This document shows, piece by piece, positions 1-13,200 of a stretch of 64,000 bases of DNA. Source of the DNA: Strigops habroptila (lineage: Eukaryota > Chordata > Aves > Psittaciformes > Psittacidae); assembly GCF_004027225.2 (NCBI RefSeq), contig NC_044277.2, forward strand, positions 40,466,305-40,530,304. Direction: 5' to 3'. Under the pieces are notes generated by a model that was not told the origin of the DNA, made no database searches, and saw nothing but the letters and a program-made list of their open reading frames with translations. A program made the translations under genes and the position numbers. Position 1 is the first letter of the stretch. Each line of letters opens with the position of its first letter.

Positions 1-1480
1 CTTATTACAGGTGCTGTCAACTGACCAGGAGTGTTGGGATGGATCAATGCTCCCCTCCCCCAACACACCTAGTTTAAAGCTTTCTTGACCAGCCTGGCAA
101 GCCTCCTACCAAAACAGCTCTTCCCCTTGTCAGACCAGCTCCACCAGCCTCCAGTAGACCTGGCCTCCCAAATGGAGCCCCATGTTCTAAATAGCCAAAC
201 CCCTGACTATGGCACCACCATTCTAACCATTTATTAACCTGCCAAACACGCCTAGCTTTTTTAGGGTCCTCCGCTTTGTCCTGGAGAATCAATAAAAAAA
301 CTATCTGAGCTTCAGAGCCCCTAACCACCTCTCCCAGGGCTCTGTAGTCCTTCTTAATGTTCTCCAGGCTACTACTCTCTGTATCTCTAGCACCCACATG
401 GACCACTAGAAGGGGGTAATAGTCAGCAGGACTTACTAGAGCAGGCAGCCTCTCAGCAACGTCCCTGATCCGAGCCCCTGGCAGGCAACACACCTCCCTC
501 GAGACTGGATCAGGCTGGCAGATGGGTGCCTCTGTGCCTTGCAAAGTAGAGTCCCCTACTACTATGACCTGCCGCTTTTTCCTGGAGGCACCAGTAGTGA
601 TCCTCTTTACTGGTGCATCAGCAGGATGCTCATTAGGTGTGGTGGGTGCTTTCTCATTAGCCCCCTGCAGAACTGCAAAGCGGTTCTGGGTGGCGACATC
701 AGATTTAGGAGGAAGTCCCTTGTCATTAATTGTCCTCTTCCTCCTCCTTTTGTTAGTTTTTCTCGTAACTAATTCCCAGCTTCCTGGGTTGCTGCCCTCC
801 TTCTTTCCTATATGAGCAATGCCGGACGTTTGCAGCCCCTGTACAGTTTGGGCCTGGAGCAAGCAGCCCAGCTTCCTCTCAGCTTCCTTGGCATCTTTTA
901 GCTCTCCAACAGCCTCCCGCAGCTCAGCCACCTGCTGCAGGAGGACCTCCACCAGGACGCACCAAGTGCAGCCCTGTCCATTGTGCACCCTCGCCTCAAG
1001 AGACCAGTCGAGGCACTCTCTACACTCCGAGGTCTGCGCCGCAGCCTCCCCTCTCATCGGCTCTGTCTGGGTGCCTACACTGGGCACCGCCGCGGCAGAG
1101 CTCCCAGAGCGTGCCTTGGTCCTGAGGCGGGTGCTCACCATCCCGCGCGAACTGCCGCGCCACGCCCTGACTGCCCGCCCTGTTCGCCGCGCCCCCTGGG
1201 ATGGGTTTTTCCCCACTGAGGGCTGGTGCCGTCACTCCTGGCACCGCCCCCTGTGAGTGAGCTGCTCGCGTCAGCTGAGCTGCCGGCTCCTGGGCAAGTC
1301 CTGTCGAGGACTTGAGGCTCCCTCGGTCGGTCTTGCCGCTCCGAACTGAGGCTACTGGACGCGGTGCTTCCCCCCGCTCCGGTGTTAAAGGCGTCCTCTC
1401 TGGAAATACCTCGGCAATTCAAAAACTCAGCGCCGCCCGGCCCCAGGGCCTACCGTGAGCTGTGCTGGCAGGGGTCTTGC
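1..1480 (-). mobile_element. CR1 LINE, 5' portion (5' UTR + ORF1), truncated by window edge
   Basis: Read on the minus strand, this block holds a GC- and CpG-rich leader (about 1217-1480) followed by a long open ORF1 (1216 to 74) and about 70 bases of further sequence that run off the left edge, where ORF2 would be expected. CR1 is the dominant non-LTR retrotransposon of birds; most copies are 5'-truncated, so retention of the 5' UTR is uncommon. The right boundary is estimated from where the GC-rich sequence gives way to AT-rich DNA; no target-site duplication was identified, and CR1 often leaves none. The many surviving CpG sites in the leader suggest a fairly recent insertion, which is inference. 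Confidence 0.8.
74..1216 (-). CDS. CR1 ORF1 protein (zinc-knuckle/coiled-coil plus SGNH-esterase-like domain)
   Basis: The open frame is 380 codons, ending at a TAA at 74-76. A second Met at residue 26 (codon 1139-1141) begins a serine/basic-rich segment and may be the true start; the 25 residues before it lie in leader-like sequence. Visible parts: a Cys/His cluster C65-x2-C68, H78, C83-x2-C86, then a Leu/Glu-rich stretch (about 87-120) likely to form a coiled coil, a basic segment near 152-162, and an SGNH-hydrolase-like domain from about 216 with the nucleophile motif G221-D222-S223. CR1 ORF1 proteins are RNA-binding or chaperone-like and carry such an esterase domain. Two other catalytic blocks look altered: the GxND-type block reads G275-A-R-D278, and the C-terminal DxxH block reads G358-G-A-G361. 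The frame is therefore open, but the esterase is probably inactive. This is an element gene, not a host gene. Confidence 0.75.
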   Translation of the reverse strand: MGKNPSQGARRTGRAVRAWRGSSRGMVSTRLRTKARSGSSAAAVPSVGTQTEPMRGEAAAQTSECRECLDWSLEARVHNGQGCTWCVLVEVLLQQVAELREAVGELKDAKEAERKLGCLLQAQTVQGLQTSGIAHIGKKEGSNPGSWELVTRKTNKRRRKRTINDKGLPPKSDVATQNRFAVLQGANEKAPTTPNEHPADAPVKRITTGASRKKRQVIVVGDSTLQGTEAPICQPDPVSREVCCLPGARIRDVAERLPALVSPADYYPLLVVHVGARDTESSSLENIKKDYRALGEVVRGSEAQIVFLLILQDKAEDPKKARRVWQVNKWLEWWCHSQGFGYLEHGAPFGRPGLLEAGGAGLTRGRAVLVGGLPGWSRKL

Positions 1481-4400
1481 TGACCACGGTGAGGAAGAAC
1501 ATGCTCCAGACCATGAAGGATTCAGCACACTAACAGCAGGGGAATTAATGCTTCTGCTGGCATTACAGACACAGTAAAGTGGTCAAGATTTTACATACTC
1601 TGTGTGTCTAAACACATCTTTCAATTATTTTTTTTCCAGTGTCGGTGCAAAACATACTCATTTCAAGTTCTAGTGTGCAACCAGCTGGATGCTAAAGAGC
1701 AGACATCTTGTTTGCAAGGTTAAAAAGCATAGCTGGGCTATATCAAAGGGAAAACACATATAGTTTCACCAAAGAACATTCGCAGCACTTGTAGCTGCTT
1801 GAAACGCTTCAACCTGATTTCCTCACAACCTTTTGTTCTTAAGAGGCTGAGACATTGGCAGAAGTGACAAACTATGGCTGACACTTTTGGATACAATCAG
1901 ACTGGATTTAGTGAGGCCGGGAATCCAATCTCAGACCTTCTTACAAGGAAGAAAGTGTGTGAAACATTTTGTTAAAGCATATTAAAAATTGCCTTGCCAT
2001 TGCCCTAGATAATGACAGTTGTATGGAAATAAATTAGCTGTTTATAATTGCCTGTTTTATTATCTTCAGAAATTCACCTTGCTAGAAAACCCAGGGACTC
2101 CTAGGGTAAACCTTAAAGACCTCATAATTGAAACATCATCAAAGACCTTTTGCTGATGTTTGAAAACATGACTGTTCTGCAGGCAAAGCCACAGTTAGTG
2201 TCATACTGAAGAAATATTAGCTAGTATGATAGGCACTCTTTGCTGAAGGAGATGAATCTCACAGTATCACAAGATGTGATAGTGTTAACAGCCGTCTCCA
2301 AAAGCAGCTGATAAAGACACTGGAATAACTGAAATATATGCAAGGGTAAGATTTGGGCTACAGAATATTTATTCCTGGTCATAAAGAACATAAACCCGAA
2401 AACCTCCTAGTCTTCTAAGTTTATGTTGAGTCTCTGAGGTGTAGATGGTTAGAAAGCTGCCTTTTTATTTCTAAATTGATACATACTGTATTGAGACACA
2501 GTAACCATGAAAATCAATGATGCCATTCTTGCAGTACCCTATGAACTGGAGCAGTACTCCAAATACAATGAAAGGAAGTAACTGTGGAGATAATTTTTTT
2601 ATTTTTTATCACCTAGGGTCAAAAATAACTCTATTTTTTACATTCAAGTATAGATATGTACTGACACAATGGATAACTTAAATGTTACAGCAATTTCAAA
2701 GTAAATTTTGTATCTAAAGATCATTTTTTAGGGAAAATAAACAGAGACAAGGAAGGAAAGGTCCATGAAGTTTAATTAGTTTAATAAGAGTGGAATTTAA
2801 CATAGTAATCACAGTCAACTTTAGAAGGTCAAGGAGACCTTCCTTCATTCTCTCCAGACAGAATATAATCCAGCCAGAGAAGGGAAAAAAAAAGCTGTCT
2901 GTGAAACTCCAATAAATTTTTCATATCCCGGTAGGACTATAATCTTCTTAGAGCAGCAAAGATGTTCTGAGCTTTTTGTATGTAACACCAGAGTTTAACA
3001 TGTACTGAATCAATGTGGATTTCTCAGAAGGGAAGATTTCACTTCTCAAGAATCTTCCTTCTGTATTTAAGAATAACTTCAATATTGGGTTAGGGAATAA
3101 CACAAGGAGAGTTTGTAGGCATGAAGTACTTGTTTAATCAAATATTACAAACTATTTGAACTATGCGATTGTTAAAACTGACTATTAACATTTTAGAGGA
3201 AGCAAGGAGTAAAACCTGCTTACAGTGGCTATCGACTAATTTAGTCATCAAGACCTAGTAACAATCCCACAACTTATGAAGTATTTTATTGACCTCCTAG
3301 TAACAGAAGGGTGGTTGATCCAAACATTCTTTGGAGAACACTTTACTGGACTTTTGGGTTTAATAACAATACTTTCTTTTAGAAGAGTTAGTGTCAATGA
3401 TACGGTTTATAGCCATGAGTATGATTTGGGCTTTTCTTCAATCTAATTTAACACTTGGACTGTATTCCCCTCCAAAGCACACCCTCGAAGAGAACTTCAT
3501 GATTTAAGATATTCATAGTTTGTTGTTTTAGATTTAAGAGAAATAATGTGACTTCCTGATCTAGTGGCCATCCTCAGATGTGGTCAGCCAAGCCTTGTTG
3601 GTGCTTGGTCTTTTTGGTGTATAAGCAATTTGCAGCAGACACAGCTTACCACTCTCCATGTGTAGGAAGCTCATTATAGAGGATCTTAATTTGGGTTTGT
3701 GCTAAGCATGCTGCTCGCAGGCACCGATGCTACAAGGGATATGGGATAGGAACCTGGTGATGTTCAAAATGCTTCTGTGAATGTGACTGGTCAAGCACTT
3801 TTCAGTGCAGTGCTTGTCTTGGCTGTGTGTACTGAAACCAGGTATGACCGTGAGTTGCTGCTTGCCCTGAGTCTCCTATGGCACTCCTGTCTTACAGGAG
3901 ACAGGCCTTGGCATTTATATCTCACTTGGAACTAAAATTTGAGAATTATTTAAATCCTCTATGGTGGGGTGACTTGGTGACTTTGTGACTCTGTGCTGTA
4001 CAGAGGTAGTGTATGCTAACAGGAGATAACGAGTTTCCTTGCTGTCTGTGTAATGGCAGCAGTGTGGTTTGTTATGGATATTAAATGCTTCTCATCGCAT
4101 TTCTTTTTTAATTGAAAATTTACAATATGGATTAGCACAAAGTAATTTTGGGAGCTACTGACACATAAATGTCAGAGGAGAGGTCTAAAATATTAGAGAG
4201 CCCTTAATTAAAAAAAAAAAAAAGGCAAAAAAGAAAGCAATGTGATAAATTCATACTAGGTATTAATAATATAGCGGATAGCTGGGTTATGCAGAAAGAA
4301 TGTTCCTATCATTTATCCAGTTGGCTCTAATATGTCTCTTACCACTAAGAGCAGCAAAAGTAGTTTGTGGGTAGAGACAGGTATTCTTCATTTTTCTGCT

Positions 4401-5970
4401 AGCTTCCAATGCAGTAATTAGGGCCATGATGCAGCAGAGGGCAGACATGAAGGCATCCAAACATAAGGACACTGTAAGGTTTGTTCTACCCTCTTTGGGG
4501 CAGTATTATTCTCCATCTCAGAACTATCTTCATGTTGTTGTGCCTGACCGGATTCGGACTAGTGCAAAGGGATGTCTCTGGGATTGCCAGTTCTCGGAGA
4601 GCCCCAGGTGAGCACATCTAGTAGAGCTGTGAGAACGTCACAGGCATTTCAACCCAGGTACTTAAGAAGCAAACTGGTTGCTTTGGGATCAGATATGTCT
4701 GATGATTTACTTCCCAGAATATTTTACAGGATGTATTTTCTCTGTTGTCTTTTGCATACATTACCCTTTACAAAGAAAATCAGTGCAAGTCTGCCATCAT
4801 TCTTGAGGATTACTCTCTTTCCCCTGTGATTTAAGAATGTCCCAAGACTTCTGCCTGCTTTTGAAATGTGTTTTTGTAAAACAACTTTAGTCTGTATTCA
4901 TTTCCATAACTAAAAAATTCTCTATCTAATCTTTTCTGTTACTGATTAGAGTTTTATCAGTGCAGTAATCTACTTTTGCTAAAATAATTTCTCTGTTTCA
5001 AATCCTTTTATCCTGTTTCTTACTGATCTGGAAACTTAATTTTCCAGACAAAGTATTTATATTTTTTTGTAGAGTATCTTTTACAAGCCTTTCAGAGATT
5101 TGGTAAAAACAATGTATGATAAATATAACTATAATAAAAAGTAGATTGTAAGGTTAGTCCTACTATTAATCCTGTCAACTGTAGAAATATAAAGGATGTA
5201 AAACTAAGTAGGAAAGAAAAAAATGTCAGTGTTAACTTATAATAAAAAAAAAAAACCCAACCATGATATTGATTACTTAGAGTTTAAACCAGGAGGCAAG
5301 TATAAAATAATTATTGAACTGAAAGCAATCAACATCATGCTGTTTTGTGAAGATATGACCAAGATATGACCTGTCCTTAGAACAGGTAACATTTCCAAGT
5401 TTTTTGCTCCCCTTTGTGAATTTTAGTGTCAAATCAAGATAAAGCCAATGGTCTGATAATAGTGTAGTTCTTCACACTGTCAAAATTACATTTTAAATGG
5501 CCGCTGGCTGACATACTAATAAAACAGGTGCAAATACAAATGATTATTGTATGCAAAGTGAGTACCAATGATGTCATACTTTTTTTATGATGTTTAGCTG
5601 CTTCCATGGTAGCAGAATGGCTACCAGCTTTGGTGCTCCCTTATCAGCCTTTACTTAGGATAAAGCAGCCTTCCTTTTCTGTGGGGTTTCAGTGCAGCAG
5701 AACAGCCTTCCATAACTGGTGGTGAAAAAAGCTTATGAAAAAATGAGTCAACACGTCTTGAGTTGTGGCTTTTCTTCCACAAGGCAGTGTCATACCAGCT
5801 GATTCAGAAACAGAGCAATAAGGTAATGAAGGGGCAGGAGCCTTTTGCTCTTTTTGTTGGGCCAAGCACTGCGTGACAGAAATGCAGAAAATTTCCAGTC
5901 CTAAAAGCAGTAGGTCCAGGTGAAGATCTGGAAATAACTCCTGACTCTCTGCCCTGAAACTGGACCTTGT
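1481..5970. other. Intergenic, AT-rich, no gene recognised
   Basis: No coding frame with recognisable similarity was seen; open frames here are short and chance-like. Small local features: an 8-bp unit of the GTGACTTT type repeated about three times near 3970-3995, an A-run near 4208-4223, and an 11-bp exact tandem duplication (AAGATATGACC twice) at 5350-5371. Confidence 0.6.
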
Positions 5971-5974
5971 TGGC

Positions 5975-6392
5975 TCATTAATGGAAGACTATCCAGTTCC
6001 AACCCCCCTGCCATGGGCAGGGACACCTTCCACTAGACCAGCTTGCTCAAAGTACCATCTAACCTGGCCTCGAACGCTGCCAGGGATGGGGCATCCACAA
6101 CTTCTCTGGGCAACATGTTCAGTGTCTCACCACTCTCACAATAGAAAATCTTACGTCCAATCTAAACCTACTCTCTGTTTAAAGCTGTTGCCACTTGTAC
6201 TGTCACTACAGGCCAGCTGAAAAGCCTTTCTCCATCTTTCTTATAAGCCACCTTTAAATATGGAAAGGCTGCAACAAGGTCTCCCCAGAGCCTTCTCTTC
6301 TCCAGGCTAAACAACCCCAATCACCCCAGCCTTTCTTCATAGCAGAGATGTTCCATCCCTCTGATAATTTTTGTGGCCTTCTTCTCGTCTAT
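5975..6392 (-). mobile_element. CR1 LINE fragment (3' part of ORF2 and 3' UTR)
   Basis: On the plus strand this reads as the reverse complement of the CR1 3' end. It begins with the CCAACCCCCCTGCCATGGGC-type 3' UTR block, then shows the complement of the ORF2 C-terminal region (the segment for gene-end motifs such as RHWNRLP and the [13 protein letters not shown] stretch). The frame is disrupted by many substitutions and indels, so this is an old 5'-truncated copy. The left boundary lacks a clear ATTCTATG tail. Confidence 0.85.
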
Positions 6393-6394
6393 GT

Positions 6395-9300
6395 CTTTCT
6401 TGTAAAAAACTCATATTACAGATTTGTTGTCACATACAATTGGGTTTTTATTGACATTTTTTCTTGTAACTGAGCTCATCTTCAAAGCCTTTATTCATTC
6501 CATGTTTTTTCTTTTCCTCAGTAACTCTCTTCTATTTTCCTTGCTCAGACATTCTTCATCTTTTGTGGCAGCTAATGTCATTTCCCTCCTCTGGCAGGTG
6601 AAAGCAGTGGATCAGAATTCGTGTTGCAGTCTCTGTCATTACTTTGTACCTATCAAGAAAACAGATTAGATGGTTGCTGCTGGAAGATAATTCTTTCCTT
6701 CTGCAGTTGCTATAATCCACCAGTGCATTCCACTATAAGGACTCATTTTTCTGCTTCCAATTATCTCGAATGAGGAGAAATTTCTATGCATCTTTAACTT
6801 CTCTGAGGCCAGTTCCTACTTACAAAATCTGAGCTCTTGGAACTGGAGGGTAGGATAACACTGTTTTCGGAATGGTATCTTCTTCTAATCTCCAATCATA
6901 GGAAACTGGTCAATTTTGAAGGTATGCCATGATTGGCAGTGCCATAGTCTTATTATCCTATATACAGAATACCTACAATTCAGAAAGTTATCAAATTGCA
7001 ATACTTGTTTTTAGGTGAAAAAACACCAAAACTAAATGTCACATATATCTCTCTGTCTGTCTCTCCTAATGACTTTTAAAGCATTTGGTTAATTTTAACC
7101 AAGCTTGCCGAAAGAATAATCAAAAGGACTTAATACATGTAAGATGAATTTAGTGAAATCGAATGTTCAGGAGAAAAGAACATCATTTATCCACTAGGAG
7201 CAGTGTATTTTTGCCAATCCATTGCTGTCTCTAAGTCTGTGAATGAGTGGTCCTCTGAGAATAGCATGTTGATTAACTTCAGTAACAACATGTTGTTCTG
7301 CATTTTTCTCTAGACTAAAAGTATGTCACCTCTGTAGAACATATATAAATTAGGTAGACTATTATGTTGGTTTATAACTTTGCATTTTGGATTAGCAATG
7401 AAGATTACATTATCCTATTGCAAAATAAATGTTTGTTATCTGTACATTTCTTCTAGTATTAAAAAGCCCCACCTGATAACCATCCTTGGTCCCCCTTTCA
7501 AATATTAAATAGTTTATTTAATCATGTTCATAATCAACACAGGCTTGGAAAATAATAATAAAAAAAAGCTTTCATACTAAATGAATGTTGTTTTCCTTAG
7601 ACACTTATGCATGATGGTAAATTTATGCAGATTTAATTAGAAGCACTCAAATGCCAGTGTAATGGTCCTTCCAAATTTGGATATTTTTTTTATCAACAGC
7701 AAAGAAGTAATTCACCAAATTCTTCTTGTGAAAACTTACATGCAACATTTTCAACGTAAGAGCTAGGGAAAAACTGTCTAAAGAAGGCAGGCTATGCAGT
7801 TAGGAAGAATTCAGTGTAGAAAAATACCTTCTTTCATGTGCTGAAAATTTAATTTTCTGTTTTCTGAAACCCATAAATACTGGAAATTATAGGAACACTC
7901 ATGAGGGTGAAGCAGCCAATGGATGTTTTTCTGTTAACTTGAAACTGGTCAGGATGTTCCCTCTATTTTTACTTTAGCTTTTATTACCTCAGTTTTATTA
8001 GTCCTGTTGGCTACTTGAAGTACCTAGCTGATTTGTGAAGTAGTGTCTGTTTATTTCTGCAAATACGTTTTTGGACCAAAGACTGCAGGGTTTTGAGGGG
8101 AGAAAACTGGAAAGGAAAGAGAGGAAGGGGAAATAAGCCTTCAACCCAGGGTAGAGTTTGTGCTCTTTTGGGTAAATCTTTGTTTTGCTAATGCCAAAAA
8201 AAGAAGTTGATTTCACAGTGGTGGAGCTGAGAGCGATCACAAGCAACAAGTCTAATTTTAGTTTATTTGGGTAACTTACTTCAAAGCATCTTTTTTTTTT
8301 TCTTTAATGAACTTATTAAATATGGGTGCAAAAAGGTTAATTTTCTCATACACCTTGCAATCAGATGGAAAATAAATATTTATATGGTATTTCCTATGGA
8401 CTCCTGAAGTAAAAAGGCAACATGGAGGAAAGCATGAACATAATGATTGAATGTTTTTTTGGTTGGGAGTTGTCCTTCTGAACACTGCTTGTTGAAGAAA
8501 AGGATGAGCAGTAAGATAGACTGGAAAATGGTAGTAGTAATTCCCTGCAGTCTGACTTGGAAAGCCTTGAGACTTGGGTTTGCTCCAGGTCAGATGATTC
8601 AAAACTTCTGAAAGTTACTGCCCTGTGACTGGATTTTGGAAAATCCTGGAGACATGTCATTCAAATCTTCGCATTTTTCAGCTGGATTTATTCTATGTTA
8701 TTCAATTATTTGCATGCCGACTGGCTATGCTATGAAATAAATACTAAAGTGGAACAGGCAAAAAAAAAGAAATCAAGTGATAAAAACTATAATGTTTACT
8801 GTCTCTGTTCACAAGCTAAAAACCAATCACAGGCTATTTTCCTAGTCCATGCTCTCTATACAGAGATTAAAATCAAAATTCAGTTTTTCCATTTAGTTTC
8901 TACAGTTGTTATGGCTTATTCTAAGTGAAGGCAGCAGGCAAAGAGCCTGCTGCTTTTGTCTGCCTCTGCCTCTTTCTTTATCCAGTCCCCCCAGCCTTAT
9001 AATCCTTTTTTCCTTCCTTTCCCTCTGTACATCTCTTTCTTTTCCTCTCTGCTGCCTTGACAGTGGGGCAGGACCTGGTGAGCTGAGGTTGCTGTGTTCA
9101 GTTGGAGTCAACCTGTGCAGGGCAAGCAGACTACGGAGATGTCACCTTCCCAAGGTCTGACAAGTCTCGAGGCACTTACTAAGTGAGATTTTTCAAAAGC
9201 TTTCAGCCTAGCATCATTTAGGGAAAATTTCATACAAGCAGCGCTCTCACAGTTCAAGGTGATTCTGTTCTGAAAAACATGAAGTTTTTCCGCTAATGTG

Positions 9301-10055
9301 CTAGTACCAGAGGGTCTTAGCAAAGAGACAAGGCAATACCAAACTGCTTGACTTCGTTCTCCAAAGAGGCTGAATGCTTTTCTTCTTTGCCAATTTCTCT
9401 CAAAATCATTAAGCTAAAGGCCAAAAGTTAGCATAATGAAAAAACCAAACAGATCTAATAACAAAAGTTTGTCTGAAAACTGAAAAATAGGGTCTCAGAG
9501 AGGACAATGGTTGAGCATCTCTACCTGCTACAGCATTAACTTCTTAAAGGCTAATTTTAACCCCCCTGGCAACAGTCCTCAACTGGGGGCTATGGCAAGG
9601 GGAAGGAGGAGACTTTCTTTGGAAGGTCACTCATCTTCCTCTGGGGGTTGCAGTTGATGCCTGTTTGTTGGCTGCTGTGGGGCAAGTTGAGTAGGGCCAC
9701 AAACTTGGACTTATTTTGCTGAACTTGGTGATTCAGCAAAATGACTTAATCCTGCCAAATAATTGTAGCCATCAAAGTCATTTGGAACATTTTTCAATGG
9801 AAGCATATTTTTTGAATGTTTATTCTGTTTTTCCAGTTTTCAATGGAAGCATATTTAGACCAGGGTAGGTTAAATATGCTTTTAAAATATTATGCCTTCT
9901 GGAACTGTTCTCCTTGCTAGCCAGGCATTACCTGTCTTTTGTGAGTCTGATGATTTTTAACTACTGACAATTTGACTTTACATGAGAAGGGGCATGATAG
10001 TGGGAATAAAACTGTATAAAAATCTCAGAAGATGTTTAATATTGCCTATCAAGGT
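6395..10055. other. Intergenic, no gene recognised
   Basis: This stretch is AT-rich with short chance open frames only. It contains a 20-bp exact direct repeat at 9791-9810 and 9837-9856. No repeat family was recognised elsewhere in it. Confidence 0.6.
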
Positions 10056-10059
10056 TTTT

Positions 10060-10278
10060 TTATATATATTTACTATGAGGGTGGTGAGGCACTGGAACAG
10101 GTTGCCCGAAGAAGTGGTAAATGCTCCACCCCTGGCAGTGTTGGAGGCCAGGTTAGACAGAGCCGTGGGTGACATGGACTAGTGTGAGGCGTCCCTGCCC
10201 ATGGCATGGGGGTTGGAACTAGATGATCTTAAGGTCCTTTCCAACCCTAACCATTCTATGATTTATGATTCTATGATA
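10060..10278 (+). mobile_element. CR1 LINE fragment, 3' end with ATTCTATG tail
   Basis: The plus strand encodes the last residues of CR1 ORF2 (a VVRHWNRLPEEVVNAPPLAV-like stretch near 10078-10140), followed by the short 3' UTR with TTGGAACTAGATGATCTTAA and a tail of ATTCTATG-like repeats ending near 10277. It is 5'-truncated to about 0.2 kb. The upstream boundary is uncertain, because the A/T-rich run at 10045-10075 is degraded relative to the family. Confidence 0.88.
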
Positions 10279-10279
10279 T

Positions 10280-13200
10280 ACAACTGTACTTATGCTGCAT
10301 AAATGAAACACGATGGGTATAGAACATTATCTTTTTTAATGAGGAAGGGTCACTAAGCTCATCAGGTTAGGACAAATTTGGTACTCTAAAGAGTGAGAAA
10401 TCCAAATTTGAACTAGGGAAGTTACTATCTCATATTACATCTTCCACATATGTCTGTGTCTGTATCTCAGAAGGTGATTAGGTATATGGTGGAAATTAAG
10501 TTTGGATCTCATGGTGAAGAGATTAGTAGTTTTATGTTCAGAATTTATTTGCAGCAGAACTGCTTGAAATGTTGAAATATTTCTTTTCTGCTGAATGTAA
10601 AATGAAGAAAGACCAAGCACTTTCTTTAAAAATAGGAATGGAAAATGCATTACCAATGCAGTGTGGGGAGATGATCATAGGAAGAAGGATATGTCCACTT
10701 CTAGTATTTTAGGAGCAAAAATATGGGCTTCTTCTATTGTAGAAGGCGAGCTATGGAGCCAACTTTTTAACAGTGAATAAATTAATTTGGAGCCATTTTT
10801 CAATTCTGTTTTAATGTCTCATAGAATTTTAAAGCCCCAAATTTGAATCTTTCCCAAGAGGGGTAAATTATAATTTGGCAGTTGTAATTCTTATCTATGA
10901 TGGTTGCACCTTATAGATATATTAGTGTCAGAATTAAGTGTATCATTCTTTCTTATTTACAGCTTTTCTTATTTCTTGGTTGCACTGAAAAGACTAAACC
11001 ACTTTGAAGATTTGCTGTCTGTCATGTATCAATTCATACTTCCTAAGAGATCTTCTTCAAACCTCAGAGATGTACAAAGTGTTACCAAAATGTGGATTTG
11101 ATAGATCATGTACAATCCATTTACTTACTGGGAAGTAAAGTGAAAACTAGAAAGGCAAACAGCATATTTTGGGGTTTTTATATTTGTATTAATTGTTGCT
11201 TATATCTTTCAAAGGAAAGTAGCAAAGCAAGTGCTAATTATCGATTATCTATGTATTGAGTATCTCTATTTCTGGAAGCTTTTTTTAAAGACTGGTGGTT
11301 GAGCCATTAGTTAGCTGCTAATACTGCTGTTGCTCAGTTTCCGAAATTATTTTCATGCACAGTAATGAATAATACTTTCTGTCACAAAGTTACAGCAGGA
11401 TATGGATTTTATACCAGTAAAATTCCTGTTGCTCTAGAGTTGAATGGCTCACATAATACTTTCATTCTCCTACATGGTAAAGAAAGAGCTTTATTTAGCC
11501 TTTATAAGTGACTGATTTCCTGAATATGCGGGTGGTGTGAAATACTAAGGCTAGATGATTCCACAGAGCATGGAGTTAGGTGGGCTTTTATTTTCTATCC
11601 TTCTTATTGATCTGGAATCACAGAAAAATAATCTATCTTAAAAGGCCTATCCTGTAGGGCCTTACTAACAGCGCTAATTGGACTAAGCCCTGCCAGCCTT
11701 TAGTGGATAGCTTCTGATACAGATGGACTATTTGACTCATAGAGGGTTCACAGGTCTGATGCATAATTAGCCAGTGATATTAACACAGGGAAAAAGCTTT
11801 AGGAATAGGAATGAAAGCTGGCAGAAATGATCTGGTAAAGGAGAGACTAAGTAGAGCTAAAAAGAAGGGACTTTCAAGTCTGCTTCTGGCCCTTTTACTG
11901 ATTCCTTCAGTATGTCTGGAAGCATAGTACAACCTTTCTGTGTTTTCTCTGTCTTACTGACAGTGAGCCTGCCTCACAGCAGTATTGTGGTGCTGAAGCA
12001 GTTTGTAAAACACTGTTAGAATTAATCAGAATGCACAAAATGCAAAAAATTCCCACCAATAATGGCATTTCCCTTCTTCCTCCGTGCAGGGCTGGGTCAA
12101 ACAATTTTTCTGTCAGATTTTATTTAATTGTGTTCAGTAATGCACAGAACAAGGCCCACAGGGAAATAAGAGCTGATTTAAAAATCCTCTGCCTACCTGG
12201 ACACATAATTACGATGAAAATTGTCTATTTACTGCATTGCTATAAAGTGAAGTGGGGCAATCACAAAGGAAAAGCAGTAGCTGTGCATTTATACGGTACA
12301 TAGGTTCAAAAATGTTCAACCTGGATCCTTTCCCATACACCTTCTCTCCAGGAGGAGTTATTAATCTGGAAATGGTAAAGACTCATTTATCCTTTCAAGT
12401 GACAAAATCTGCAATAGAACAATATTAATGAACATACTCTGCAAAATAATAAAACTGTCCTTCAATTTGTTGGAGTAAGTTGCTGCAGAAATGATGTCTG
12501 TAGAAAGCTCATGTTCTATACATAAGACTACAATTTCACCTGATTATCACTTAGTACCTTAGGTGTGCGGAAATGGTTGTGTTACAGCATTTTATAGTTA
12601 AATATTTATTGTATTTCTTTATGATTTTTTCCTTAATATACAGTTGTTTGATATAACATAATAACCCACAGGGATAAATAATATGGAATTACTAGTAGGA
12701 ATTCCTAGGATTACTGGGAGAATGGGTGGCCAGGAAAATCAGCAGTTTGAATGAAGGTCTAACAAGTCAAGGCAAACCACGGACACATAATACTAGTGTC
12801 AGCTGAAGCACGCCACAGGTCTTTCAGATTAATCACAGTGCTGAGGATCTGTAGGCTTTTTGAGACAAACTACCAGCTGGTAATTGCACAGTAAAGGCTT
12901 ATCAGAGCTGAGTTACTAAGAAACTTCCATGGCAACACCCATGAAAGAGGACCTTCACCTAAAACCCAGCATGCCTGCAGGAAGCACTTCCAGGGGCTGT
13001 GGAACTGGTCTTGCCCACAGGGCTGGGCTGGGCAGCAGGGATGACCATGAACTCTGAAGATCTCTAGTTATTTTGTTGCCATAGACACACGAGAGAAGAG
13101 AAAATCTAATTATGAGACCAGCTTATCTGCTTCCCCCCCTCCCAAGACACTTACAGAAATACAAGAATGTAACTCCTTGCAGCAGCCTTGGGCTCATTTC

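Noticed and set aside
819..1256. 145-codon plus-strand open frame at the left edge
   Set aside because: Shadow of CR1 ORF1 and its leader on the opposite strand.
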